In this document: positions 11,401 to 21,572 of the stretch, in pieces
Numbering within the stretch: position 1 is the stretch's first letter
Layout: each line of letters starts with the position of its first letter
NCBI GenBank assembly: GCA_002633005.1
Contig: NMRA01000431.1
Location: 63,768 to 120,500, forward strand
DNA from: Phoronis australis
Taxonomy: Eukaryota; Phoronida; Phoronidae
Direction of reading: 5' to 3'
Length of the DNA stretch: 56,733 nt
Notes under the pieces: model-generated
The model's input: the letters and a program-made list of their open reading frames with translations, nothing else
Told to the model about the DNA's origin: nothing
The model's database searches: none
Program-made: the position numbers and the translations under genes

Positions 11401-13244
11401 TTTTTACTATGAAGTGGACGGCTGGCGATGATTTTCCAATGACTTCGACTACTGTGGCGCCTCCTAGTGGCAGTTTTTTTGCGCCTATGGCTGTATCCCC
11501 TAAACCGTTTGCAGGATCTTTACTAAATTTAGAAGTGTATTTATATGATGTTAACAACGGAGGATGACGACTTTCAGACGGATCTGGCTACTGGTGTGCC
11601 ACCTAGTGGCAATTGTATTTTTTTACATTTACCTCAGTCTGTATGTTCAAGTGTCCTCAAGGTATTTTCATAAAATGTGGCATACTGTCATCTCTTAATG
11701 AGATGACGCTATCTCTCCGTTTTTCAGATGGATTCGACCTATTTTGCACCACCTAGTGGCGTCCACTCCTCAATCAACCAAACCGCTTTCAAGATAATTG
11801 TGAAAATTTGCATGTATGTTTTTACTATGAAGTGGACGGCTGACGACGATTTTCCAACGAGTTTGACAATAGTGGCGCCTCCTAGTGGCATTTTTTGCGC
11901 TCATGGCTGTATATTAAACCATTTGCAGGATCTTTACTTGATTTAGCAACTGTATTTAAATGATGTTGATAATGGATGACGACGACTTTCGGATGGCTCT
12001 GACTAGTGGTGTGCCCCTAGTGGCAATTTTAGTTTTTTACGTTTACCAGCCTGCATCTTCAAAGATCCTCAACAGATTTTCATAAAATTTTGAGTATTGG
12101 CATCTATTGGTGAGATGACGCCATCATCCTGTTTTTGGACGTAACCTAGGTATTTGCGCCACCTGGTGGCCTTTTTTTGCTGTTTTCAAATCTTGTTTTT
12201 GGCGTCCACCCCTCGATCAACCAAATCATTCTAGGGATGGTTTTGAAAATTGGCGTATATGTTTTCCATGTAAAAAGGACATTTGATGATGGCGACTGAC
12301 TGCTGTGGCGCCTCCTAGTCGTAGTTTTGTTTTGTTTTGTTTTGTTTTGTTTTGTTTTGCACTCATAGCTGTATCTCCAAAACCCACTGCAGGATCCTTA
12401 TTAATTTTAGTAAGTGAATTTATATGAAGATAATAGACAACGACTTTCGGGCGGATGGCACGGACGCTGTGCCCACAAGTGGCAATTTCATTTTGTTCCG
12501 TTTTTCTTTGTTTCTCTGAAGTTCCTTGACAGATTTTTATGAAATGTGGCATGTTCCCTTTTTTGGATGGATTGTAAGTTTTTGTGCCATCTAGTGGCCA
12601 TTTTTATGATATAAATAAATAACCCCAAAAGCACACCATTTGCGATGCATTCGTGGGCGCATTTCAACATTTCGCGTTGCTCTTGTAATGAATTCTTTGC
12701 AATCATCATGCCAACAAATTACCGCTGCTCTACTTTGGAACATTCCAGTGATTCGACTCCAGGATTTAAAATTGGGTCAACTAAAGCTAGCTATCCTACT
12801 CTTGCAAAAAGTGATTTTTTGTTTGCTCTTGCTGGAGCGTTACGATTATGATTTTCCTACAACAGGAGATAAGTTGAGGTTTAATGCTCAAGATTCACCT
12901 GTTAATCATTTATTCATTGCAGTCGAAGTCGATCACACAGTCGCAGCCGTAGTCGAAGCCGCAATCGTTCCAGGAGTAGGTCTCGCCGTCGCAGTCGTTC
13001 CAGGAGTCGATCAAAGAGCCGATCTAAGAGTCGGTCTAAGAGCAGGTCAAAGAGCAAGTCCAGAGGTCGCTCCAAGTCAAAGTCTCGCAGCCGCTCCAGG
13101 TCACGCAGCCGCAGCAAGTCTCGCAGCAAGAGCCGCAGCAGGTCAAAAAGCAAGAGCCCAGCAAAAGATACTGCTGCTGAAAATGGCGAGCAGCCAATGG
13201 AGCAGAAGGACTCGGCTGGAGACAAGGAGAAGGACGACGAGTAA
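2350..13244 (+). CDS. SR splicing factor, SRSF4/5/6 type, gene 1 (5' partial)
   Basis: Serine/arginine-rich splicing factor that would bind exonic enhancers in the nucleus and promote spliceosome assembly. Six exons are visible: 2350-2420, 5165-5275, 6501-6570, 9472-9545, 10819-10935, 12923-13244; all introns are GT-AG and the joined frame is open for 254 codons to TAA. Seen: the end of RRM1 ([17 protein letters not shown]), a Gly/Arg linker, a pseudo-RRM2 with [19 protein letters not shown] (the SWQDLKD signature of this subfamily), [10 protein letters not shown], then an RS domain of about 80 residues and an acidic tail. The first coding exon (RNP2 of RRM1) is absent from 1-2349 and must lie upstream. 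It is the head-to-tail paralog of the gene at 28063-40919. Subfamily membership is secure; assignment to SRSF4, 5 or 6 is not. Confidence 0.93.
2421..5164 (+). other. Intron of SR gene 1 with a lone hAT-like end
   Basis: No coding exon. At 2518 CAGGGCTCAACATTAACGG resembles the terminus CAGGGCTCGACATAACGAG of the element at 41740-43130; no partner end was found. The rest is AT-rich unique-looking intron. Confidence 0.35.
5165..5275 (+). CDS. SR gene 1, RRM1 end and Gly/Arg linker exon
   Basis: Exon of 111 nt, acceptor tttctcag, donor AG|gtaata. It encodes [18 protein letters not shown] and an Arg/Gly-rich linker, the region between the two RRMs. Confidence 0.9.
6501..6570 (+). CDS. SR gene 1, start of pseudo-RRM2
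   Basis: Exon of 70 nt encoding [18 protein letters not shown] and RVSWQ, donor CAG|gtagga. The acceptor is a tandem TAGTAG, so the exon may also start at 6498, adding one Ser (see findings). Confidence 0.92.
6571..8836 (+). other. Intron of SR gene 1 left of the candidate poison exon
   Basis: No coding exon. Near 8088-8165 two gcgacct-type motifs resemble the subterminal motifs of the 41740-43130 element, probably a small relic. Introns 5276-6500 and 9546-10818 also show nothing I can name. Confidence 0.35.
8837..9184 (+). other. Candidate poison cassette exon of SR gene 1
   Basis: In the intron between RVSWQ and DLKDYM, the acceptor tttaagcttgcag and the donor GAG|gtaaagtgaaa bound a 348-nt segment. 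Its splice sites and its 3' part (GCTTACT.GATCCAATCTGGG) match the segment at 36304-36666 in the paralog. Read in phase 0 from the upstream exon it hits TGA at 8954-8956 after 39 codons. SR genes are known to autoregulate through such stop-containing cassettes and NMD; that this one is used is inference. A conserved nearer donor (GACAG|gtga) would give a 16-nt form. Confidence 0.5.
9472..9545 (+). CDS. SR gene 1, [10 protein letters not shown] exon
   Basis: Exon of 74 nt, acceptor acatttcag, donor GG|gtaagt, encoding [19 protein letters not shown]. It completes the SWQDLKD motif across the phase-0 junction. Same length as 36940-37013. Confidence 0.93.
10819..10935 (+). CDS. SR gene 1, end of pseudo-RRM2
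   Basis: Exon of 117 nt, acceptor tcttttag, donor AG|gtaaat. It encodes [17 protein letters not shown] and ends [11 protein letters not shown], leading into the RS domain. Confidence 0.92.
11010..12685. mobile_element. Internally repetitive interspersed element, copy A
   Basis: In the intron 10936-12922 of SR gene 1. Built from units of about 140 bp, each centred on a CCTAGTGGC-type core, with a higher period near 420 bp (GTATGTTTTTACTATGAAG recurs at about 11396 and 11815). It ends with caccatttgcgatgcattcg and a CAAC..GTTG hairpin before gctcttg. The left end is decayed. A (TTTTG)n tract lies at 12323-12359. No coding capacity. Copies B and C are at 34535-36031 and 37571-39299. Confidence 0.7.
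11172..12600 (-). promoter_or_regulatory. Array of CTCF-consensus-like motifs in copy A
   Basis: Read on the - strand, the unit cores fit CCASYAGRKGGC. Exact fits: 11316-11332 (TGGCCACTAGGTGGCGC), 11596-11612, 12156-12171 (GGCCACCAGGTGGCGC), 12584-12600 (TGGCCACTAGATGGCAC). One-base misses: 11457-11472, 11746-11761, 11875-11890. One base short: 11172-11186, 12011-12025. Spacing 126-151 bp, all in one orientation. Binding is inference from the consensus only. Confidence 0.4.
12923..13244 (+). CDS. SR gene 1, RS domain and C-terminus
   Basis: Terminal coding exon, acceptor attcattgcag. About 27 RS/SR-type dipeptides ([17 protein letters not shown] and onward) followed by [17 protein letters not shown] and an acidic EKDDE end, stop TAA at 13242-13244. 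The long open frames on the other frames and strand here are shadows of this low-complexity exon. Confidence 0.93.
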
Positions 13245-13501
13245 TTGTCTTGGTATCTGAACTGTTAAGTGGTCACTTGAAACCTCAGCAAACTATAGAA
13301 ATGAGACAAAAAATACGTTATCAACTGCATCAGAAGAATAGGTTTAATAGTTTTCATTGAAATTGTACATTTTCTCATTCTCCGTGACTTATACTGTATC
13401 GTAATTTTTAGTAGTTTTAGGTCTGAGTAACGTGTATTGTTTGTTGTGGTAAAAGGTTGTACTCTGAAGATGTACTCCATAACCAGTCTCGTCTTTTTAA
13501 T

Positions 13502-13507
13502 AATAAA
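13502..13507 (+). promoter_or_regulatory. Polyadenylation signal of SR gene 1
   Basis: AATAAA 258 bases past the stop codon, giving a 3' UTR of about 280 nt. Confidence 0.6.
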
Positions 13508-14633
13508 TGAAGTATTTTTAAGTGAAATTGGAATTCTTTATTAGTACACTCACCATTTTGCTGCTTGTTTGCTTGCTGCGGTGCTGCGCATAGAAGCACA
13601 TTTTACTTTGATTGTTGAATAATCAAATTAACAGGGAACCGTTAAATTTCACATCTCTTTGTGGAGTTATTAGATATATTTAACGAGAGGACTAATTCAT
13701 CAAGAGGAACATGCAAGTATTGGGGGAGGATCTGTTTATTGAAGGGAACATATATAGGGAGACAACCAAGTTATAAAACACTTTCATAATTCTCTGACAA
13801 CTTTGAAACGAAATAAATGTCTTGCACAGAAGTTGTTTTACAGTTTTGTTTGTCAGTGAGTGCGTCTGGCTAGCTTCATTTGAAGATGACTGCGAATACA
13901 CTCAATAGGTGGTGCTTGTTGTGACATTTTGTTATTTGGTTGCTGCATGTTTTGTGAGAAAAATCCTAGAACTGAAACCTAAGCTATAATCCTTTGTGAA
14001 ATGATCCAAGTTTATTGTTGAAATGTGATATGATTGATAGTTTAAAATGGCTAGAAACCTGTGTTCCATCCTAAAAGCGGACTTGCACTGGCTGGGGTAA
14101 GGTGGTAGTAAGCCCTCTACAGTACATACAACGAATTTTTTTATTTTCGAGTGTTTAGACAGGTGCTTAGAGTCGAATTTTGGACAATTTGTCGATTGAA
14201 ATAGAATTTTATGAATGTTGCAGTTACGTTCGATTCCAGAGATCACTGTATACAATATCACGAAAGACGTCACTCTAGTCCGCTGGGGTACATGATAGTG
14301 TTGGCTTTTGCACTTCTGGAGTGAGATCTGGTGAAATGGTGTAATACGATTACACGACGACGAATCGTTGTACCCTCACTGAGGTGTTCCACAAAAGCAA
14401 TACCACAAGTCCACTAATCAGAATGTGTAGTCGGTTATCCAAAAGTCGCACATTATATAATTGAAGGCATATTCGAAATATCGATGTGTACAGTGCTGTT
14501 GGAGACACGGTTGTAGGATGCGATTGCCGTTGCAATGTGAAATCTGCCGCAACTAATAACACAGACGTAAACCACTATAACTGCATACCGCTGTGTTACT
14601 GAGGAAAATCGAATTTTTACCTTTTACTCGTAT
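13508..14633. other. No gene seen between SR gene 1 and the inverted-arm element
   Basis: Several open frames on the - strand, none recognisable. A TTTATT at 13735-13740 would serve a - strand transcript converging on SR gene 1, but no matching coding exons are clear. Confidence 0.3.
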
Positions 14634-17476
14634 CAGGCTTTCAAGCGTTCCTACTTTCCCACGTTTTGGCCTGTTCCTACTTTTTTCTGAAATTCCTAAT
14701 ATTTCCTACTTTTTTCTCATTTATCCAAACAACGTTTGAGTTATGTTTTTGGAGAAGTGAGTAATCATTGTCAGAAGCAGCACACGAAGGACCTCCAGCA
14801 CAAACTATGCTACGAAAAGACTGTTGTTGGGGAGCCAGCAGGACTTCATTCACACGTTTGAGTACAAAAGGTTTGAGTGCGTAATTCTATTGTAAATCGC
14901 CTACCATTGAAGGAATGGGTATTTTAATTTGCACAGTCCTGGGCTTTGGTCCCTGGAGTGGTCCAAAAAAGGGCCCAGTTATCCATTTAATTAAAATTTC
15001 GAGAGAGCAACATCCGTTTCAAATTTATTTCATTCACCACTAACATTAAATGATTGAACTTAAAAGACTACGGTTGATTTAGGCGCCTACTTATTAATGA
15101 CTTATTAACTTTTTCCAAAAGATAGTTTACTAACTCTGAACACCATGTCCACAACTTGAGATGCGATTTTTCATGGGATTTGCAGATAAGAGATAACAAG
15201 ACCCCCAAAAGTGAACTTGATTTCTGCTATGGATAAAACGTTTGAAATAAACAAAACCACAATTTATGACACAAAAAATCCTAGTTATTAATTAAGACGC
15301 TTATTAATGAACAACCAATTCATGATTTATTTAAATTTTAAGTGCAACAAAAACTTTTTTCCAGAAGATAGTTTAGTAACCTTGGACACCATATCCACAT
15401 CTGAATACGCAATTTTACCTGGGGTTAGTAGATAAGACGGGGGGAGTTGGTGTTTGTACCTTGAAGGACAATAAGATTCTGTTGTAGGAGGGGAACAGAA
15501 AAGAGACTCGACCTTCACGAAACAACTTGAGAGGGAGTCGTTCAAACGAGAGCTACCTGTCTTTCTCAGTCACCAAGGATTGGTCGAGCAAATTCTACAG
15601 TTGGATGGGAAGTGTATTTTGGGGTGATGGGAGATTTCACTCGGTACTTCGTTGAAGACGGAGATGTGCGATATGCACGTAATCAGTCCCATCTCACTTG
15701 GAAACCGACACCAGAGTCATTCTTCATATGATTCAGACAGTCCACACGTGGCAACATGGTCGTAAGAGCTTCTGACACCGACATTTTAGTTTTGCTCCTA
15801 CACTTCAGTGAGCCGCGATGTCTCAACAGAAGAAGTCATCAAAATCTTGCAAGATTTTGTTTGTGTGTTTTACGGAGCAGGGAAACTTGTCCCACTCAGT
15901 CATCAAGCACCGGTTCAACATAGTTGACAAAGCCTACAAACGAAAGTCAACGCTAAGCACCGATTTGAGAAGCTTAAAAGCATCGAGGGCAGCTGTGAAA
16001 CTGAACAATAGCATTTCGTATGGATAGAAGTGCAGTCGTTGCTAGACTGTGGGGTAGTGCTCATCTCTAAATCTTGTACAAAATACCCACCATTGGATGT
16101 GAAAATGTTGACAACGAATTTCGTATCATTTGATTCAGTGGAGAAAAGATGCCCACTGTTATCCCAGAGGTTCCAGTCGAAATGGAGCCAGACGACAATG
16201 GTGGCGATGGTGAGAGAGGTGATGATTAGGCCTACCTACCAAGAGAAATGGAATCATCTGATGAAGATAGTGACGACGATCACAACTTAGATGTTTGCAG
16301 TTAAATTACAAGAGAGTTAATTGTTATTGCCTTTTGGATTTCGGTTTTATCGTATGAAACAATGAACTGTGTCATGCTTCATATTTGTTGCCACTAGATA
16401 TGCTCTTTCAAGCAGCTCGGCTTTAATTTGAAGCCAGCTTATTTAGTTAGCCCAGATGTATAATACGTTTTTGTTTCATTTTTGTTGTATTTGGGAGTAA
16501 ATTGGTCATATCATCAGATGTATTTGAAATAATATGTCTTATCCTTAGTAGTAATCAAAATTGTCGTATTTCCTCTTTTATACAAGTTCATTTTGGGGGT
16601 CTTCAGTCTTATCATTTGGGTCAAAACACCCACGTTTTATCTGCAAACCCCAGGTAAAATCCAGTCTTAAAGTGAGGATTTGGTGTCCAGAATTACTAAA
16701 CAATCTTTTGAAAAAGGATTTTTGTTGCACTTAAAAGCTTAAGAAATCGTTAATTAGCCGTTAATTAACAAGTGTCTTAATCAGTTACACAAGAATTTTT
16801 TAGGTCGTAAGTTGCATTTTTGTTCATTTGAAATAATGTTTTATCCATAGTGGTAATAAAAAAATCGTATTTCCTCTTTTATTAGTTCATTTTTGAGGGT
16901 CTTCTTATCCCTTGGGGTCCAAACACCCCCGTCTTATCTACAAACCCCAGGAAAAACCGCGTGGATATGGTTTCTAAGCTATCTTTTGGAAAAAGTATTT
17001 TTGTTGCATTTAAAATTTTAAATAAATTGTTAATTAGTAGACCTTTAAGTTAATAACCCTGGGCAATTACGCGTCTTAAGTTGCATCATTTTAATTTGAG
17101 TGGTGATTTGAAATAAAATTGAAACGGATGTTCCACTCATAATTTTAATTAAATGGATTTTTGGGTCCTCTTTTGGACCCCCAGGGACCAAAAACCCTTT
17201 TCCTTCAATGGTGGGTGATGTGCAATAGAATTTCTCAATCAAACCTTTTGCACTCAAAAGTGAATGAAGTCCTGCTGGCTCTCCAACTAATGGTTAGTAC
17301 TGCCTGTGACATGAGGTGAACGTCATTGGTAAGTATATCGATGAAAACTACCCCTGAATGCCTGCTCTTGTTATTCTACTTTTTCCTGCTCTTCACTTCA
17401 CAGTTCCTACTTGTTCCTAGTGAAAATGTGTCATACTTTTTTGCTACTTTTTTACCTAAAACTGCTTGAAAGCCTG
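14634..17476. mobile_element. 2.8 kb element with long inverted arms and 13 bp perfect ends
   Basis: Ends CAGGCTTTCAAGC and its exact complement GCTTGAAAGCCTG. Inside, roughly 14830-15480 is inverted relative to 16560-17280 (for example GAGCCAGCAGGACTTCATTC on the left and its complement on the right). The right arm has an internal duplication (16560-16740 and 16880-17030). The flanks ACTCGTAT and TCTTATAT agree at 5 of 8 positions, a poor TSD. The middle carries a broken gene (15527-16310). hAT-like by its ends. Confidence 0.65.
15527..16310 (+). pseudogene. Broken gene with ETDTR / SDTDILVLL motifs, inside the inverted-arm element
   Basis: Reading across at least three frameshifts gives, in order, ESFKRELPVFLSHQ, VYFGVMGDFTRYFVEDGDV, SHLETDTRVILHM, VVRASDTDILVLLLHF, then a possible KILQDFVCVFYG. 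This is the order of a common uncharacterised invertebrate protein family with HEEADTR and DTDV blocks (PIN/XPG-nuclease-like acidic motifs). The later part ends in an acidic tail (MESSDEDSDDDHN, stop near 16290). Family recall is from memory; the frameshifts are seen directly. Either transposon-encoded or a captured host gene fragment. Confidence 0.5.
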
Positions 17477-17509
17477 TCTTATATAAGGATTCTAGTACCA
17501 ACCAGAACG

Positions 17510-17583
17510 CATGTGGGCGGCGCAGCACTGAAAAAAAGTGGCGGGCTGTAGCCCCCCCAAACCCCTATGGTGCGCCGCCCATG
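17510..17583. mobile_element. 74 bp MITE, CATG(T)GGGCGGCG ends, 5 bp TSD
   Basis: Ends CATGTGGGCGGCGC and CGCCGCCCATG inverted. Flanked by GAACG at 17505-17509 and 17584-17588. Same family as 50811-50952. Confidence 0.75.
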
Positions 17584-17839
17584 GAACGTGGAAATCATCT
17601 AGTGAATCGAGAGCGACGTCACGCTTTAGTGGGGTTGGTCTGTCGTCCCTGTCGAATCGGGCTAATGTATTGAGGTTTTGGAAGTGGAGCATTGCTTGCA
17701 TTGGCTGTGACTGGAGTCGGGTCATTCGGCACTTGTTCAAGATCGTATGAGCGCGGAAATGCTTTTGAATCCTAAAACGCTTCAGTGAAGATATGTGCAA
17801 CATTGACAGCCGAACAAGGGTGAATGCTGTTTTGAAAAC

Positions 17840-18064
17840 CTATCGCAGTCGTCTATTTTGTAGTCTACCTCTCATATGTGTCCATTGGTTCCTGATTGTC
17901 TTATTTAATAAGTATGCTCGTCGGTCTTTACCCAAGAAATCCGCAGTCTTCCATGTTGCGTCACTTGTTTTTCTGGGGTCATAGGGGGGCCTAAGCCTAG
18001 TTTCGGTGATGATTCGCGGCATTTTATTTGCAGTGTACATCGGGCGTCGTTCTGTGCTAGCCAT
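17840..18064 (-). CDS. Unrecognised open frame, possible first exon
   Basis: 75 codons starting MASTERRPMYTANKMPRI, with A at -3 and G at +4 of the ATG. Composition is protein-like and basic (NKTIRNQWTHMRGRLQNRR near the end). A weak donor ATGAGAG|gtagac lies near the end at about 17866, so it may be a first exon. I find no convincing next exon and no known family. May be chance. Confidence 0.25.
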   Translation of the reverse strand: MASTERRPMYTANKMPRIITETRLRPPYDPRKTSDATWKTADFLGKDRRAYLLNKTIRNQWTHMRGRLQNRRLR

Positions 18065-21000
18065 GATTTATGATTCCGTGTCTTCTTGGATCCAAAGTCA
18101 AAGAGGTTGATTGGACCCGCCGAATTTTGGGAACCCGCTGATCCACTGTTTGGAAGTGTTGCCCGCTAGTTTGTGAGCGGCTATAAGTGCCTGCAAAGGA
18201 AACAAAAAAAAAAAACATAAATAAAATGTAACCAAGTTCACTGAAGCATCGTTATTTCTTACAAAATTAGCTTCTAATTATGAAAAAATCATCTGCAAAT
18301 CAGCCTAACTAAACATGTAAATCAGAAACCGACAAATTCATTGTTGATTAAAATAGTTTAGGCAATTCCCGAAGGCATGCTCTGAACTGGGGAACATGGG
18401 AGACGATCGAGGCATCCCACAGAGATTGGGAATCACTCCAAGAAAATTTCTGAATTTATTCGTGTTGACCTGTGTTTAATTTTGGTTCCGTTTTGGACGC
18501 CGGGCAGCTATTGCGGTTCATTAGTGATTGAACTCCAAAAATCGGTGAAATCTTGTAATGGACACTGATGTACGGTATTCTGTAATATAAAATCGCCCCT
18601 TCGACTGGCAACAATTAACAAGAAACGATCTTTAAAATTAAGAAATGCTATTCTGATTATACCGGCATGGTTGGGGGGTAAGTATTTACACTTTGTCGTT
18701 CAACCGTCGGCTGCCACCAACGCGGACCCCTTTCAAGAGCTGGGCTGGCCCCTAAACATGAAAGGATAATTCAGTGGCGTATTTACGTTTTCAGTAAGGG
18801 AGAGGGTTCAGGATTCCCGCAAAGTCGAATCCTAGGCGCATGACATTTCTGTGCCATCCTGGTAAGTTTCTGGCACTTAACATGTCTCTGGAGTTTTTCT
18901 TAAGATAATTAAAAACCCTTCTCGATTTCGTCACATGAACTTGGCTCATAAGTTTCGTGAAACCATATTGTGCACATCTGCTTATGAGTCACGTCACCAG
19001 CAAAAATTTTTGTTGGAACATCTGCATACACACACCTTTTCAGTTAGCATGCGAAAAGTCGTATACGAAAAAGTGTGGTGTGTATACAGGGGTTTAGACA
19101 ACTTCCAAATATTCAAAAGCATAAGGAGCACCGACGGGGCGTAAAAAATTGAATATCAGCAGCCTCAAGTTGTTTAAGAACGAATACCTGTACTGTTAGT
19201 CAGGAATTAACATGTGTTCTGTCTCGTTACAAGAAAAACTGGCGAACGGTGGTGCTCTCAGCTCATAGCCTATTATTAAAAGCGACAATGAATAATTAAG
19301 TATCACTTTATTTAGCTGAATCACGTTGACAACAATTGAAAAACGTCAAATGTATCGGGAAACAAATCATCAGAAAACAGTTTCACGAAATCAAAACATC
19401 CTGTGCACAGTGTCGATCTGTCGCGGGACCAAACAGTGCTGGCTGAGATAAATAGTTTTACAAAGCACACTTTGGTAAAAAAAAATCACAAGACTAGTTC
19501 GCCGGGGGACCAGAAGTACGCTGAAACTCAGTCAACATCTACACAAATCAAGCTGGCCTTGTCCGTCGCGAGACCTAAAGTGTACTATGCAAAAAAATTT
19601 GAATCGAAAACCTCTTTATAGACACTTTTTAATCCCCAGTGGTTACTCATACGTTAGTGTTATCCTTCTGTTGTCTAGACTACCGAGGAATCTGTATATC
19701 GGATCCAATGGTTTGCTCCTCTTGGAACCATTCTACCCAGATATCATCATCGATCATGTTTGTTGCACTTCGAAAGCTGCTGTGTCAATGAGCTTGTAAG
19801 CCTCTACAATGTCAGCATCTCTTTTCGCAATTCAGTTGGCACTAAGACCCTTAAGGTTGCCTAGTCCATTCAAAAGACTTACATGCGCAACTAAATTTGA
19901 TCCGTTCATCATGGACTACTTTCAAACCTTGACGATGTATCCCAGGACCTATTTGCATCTCTTGCAATTTTCGAAATAAACGTCCCAATGTCTGAACGCT
20001 TGAAACCCGAAGTAATAACATCAAATAAATGCCCATGGGCATGAGCGTTTCATAGGGTGGGCCTTTTTGCGGAAATTCTAGAAGACGGCAGTGTGCTTAT
20101 TGCAACTGGAAAGACTAGGTGTTGTGGTCGGAACTAGGGCTCATTAGGAGGCCTATTGAAAGGACAGCCTCCCCGCAATTTCTGGTACTGTACACTGTTC
20201 GCGAATGCGGTCACTTTGTCAATGTGAGTCCCCCTTTGGTCATTCCTTGTATAGACATAACTTGTTAGAGTGCATCTTCAAACGGACTCGCGACTAGTCC
20301 ACGGCGCCCGCCACAATAGCAATTCTTCGGAAAAAGAATATTTTTTTTCAAAAATATTACACGTACATGTTCACTGCATGATACTTTTACTATACATCGG
20401 TTACAAATGTGTGGAGTGTAATAGAATGACACGGCATAACAGATGAGGTAAAAACGTTGCACGTCAATTCGCCTGAATATGAGGGTTGTGGCAACACAGT
20501 ATAATCAAATCAAAACATGTCTTAGAGTAAAGAAGCTAGCCTAAAGAAATCAGCTATAGAACTGCTCTTTTAGCGGTGGATCCATCTAAAATGCTTTACT
20601 ACTTCAGAATTAGTGTCGACGGAAACGCCCGCACAATCAACTTAGAAGTTGACTTGATCTCGGCGCGCTTTGCCGATGAACCACAATTCACACATGCAAA
20701 AAATTATATTTTCAGAGTGAACCCCCCCCCCCTCAATTTTCCAAGTTTGGTTTAGTTGGGGTTCACACACGCTAGCGGTGCCGTTTTTGTTTTGCTGGAG
20801 ACGTTTTTTTATTTTATTTTTTTTTTTAAATTTTGGGTCCTGGCCCAAGGGGGGGGGTTTAAACCCCCTGAACCCCCCCCCGTAGATCCGCCACTGCCGA
20901 TATATAATTTCAAAAAAAAAAACAGGGAATGATGCCGTCTGACAGGTTCTCGTTTTTATTAAGCCAATATAGCCCTACAATTTCGGGAAAGATATCGCGG

Positions 21001-21403
21001 ACAACCAATTACCCGGTGTACTTGGGCCAGCAGAGTGCTGTGAGAGTGTGAGCACATGAGCACCAGTCATGCACTCAAAGGAATAACTTCAGGTGGCACT
21101 ACAGTCTTGCCGCCTTGAATTTCATTGTGCAAGCCCCGTACAATCAGCTAACTGGCAAGGTAAGAAGTGTGGAGTGTGAAATTTTTGTGTTTCATTATTG
21201 GCGTTGTCTCTCTATGTAACATATCAATAACAAATCTCAGAGCATCTATAAGTTTGTGTCTTCGCGTCTTTAACTACTGCCGTCGGAAATAGGTCTACGG
21301 GAACGACTGAGACCGCATGTAGGCCTACTGCCGCGTACTGCATGCCGAGAGTCGAGGTCTCGAGGGCACTGTCCAGTGCCAGTGCCAGTCCAGTGGCATG
21401 CGA
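18065..21403. other. Intergenic, no gene seen; relic transposon ends
   Basis: CAGTGGCGTATTTACG near 18774 and, inverted, CAGTGGCGGATCTACGGGGG near 20896 resemble common hAT-type ends next to G/C runs (20864-20881). No paired ends or coding region could be established. Confidence 0.3.
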
Positions 21404-21410
21404 GTTTCAC

Positions 21411-21505
21411 CACAGGCACCTTTGATCAGCCCTCAACTATACACTAAATAAAGAGATTTCTCTTTATTATAGTATATGGTCGAGGGCTTCTTAAAGGTGC
21501 GTGTG
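21411..21505. mobile_element. 95 bp hairpin MITE
   Basis: CACAGGCACC and its near complement GGTGCGTGTG at the ends, flanked by GTTTCAC at 21404-21410 and 21506-21512. The interior folds (CCCTCAACTATA against TATGGTCGAGGG), so nearly the whole element is one stem. Confidence 0.65.
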
Positions 21506-21572
21506 GTTTCACTTATCAAATTAGACAGTGCCACGAACTAGCAGTAGAGACGTTGGCCATCAGGCCATCCAT

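Noticed and set aside
12640-13260. 206 aa open frame over the RS exon, and the 103 aa frame on the opposite strand (12914-13225)
   Set aside because: Both are other-frame readings of the SR-repeat exon; the real frame joins to upstream exons with consensus splice sites.
19403-19621. 72 aa frame starting MHSVDLSRDQ
   Set aside because: No recognisable domain, no splice context and no paralog; within the range expected by chance.
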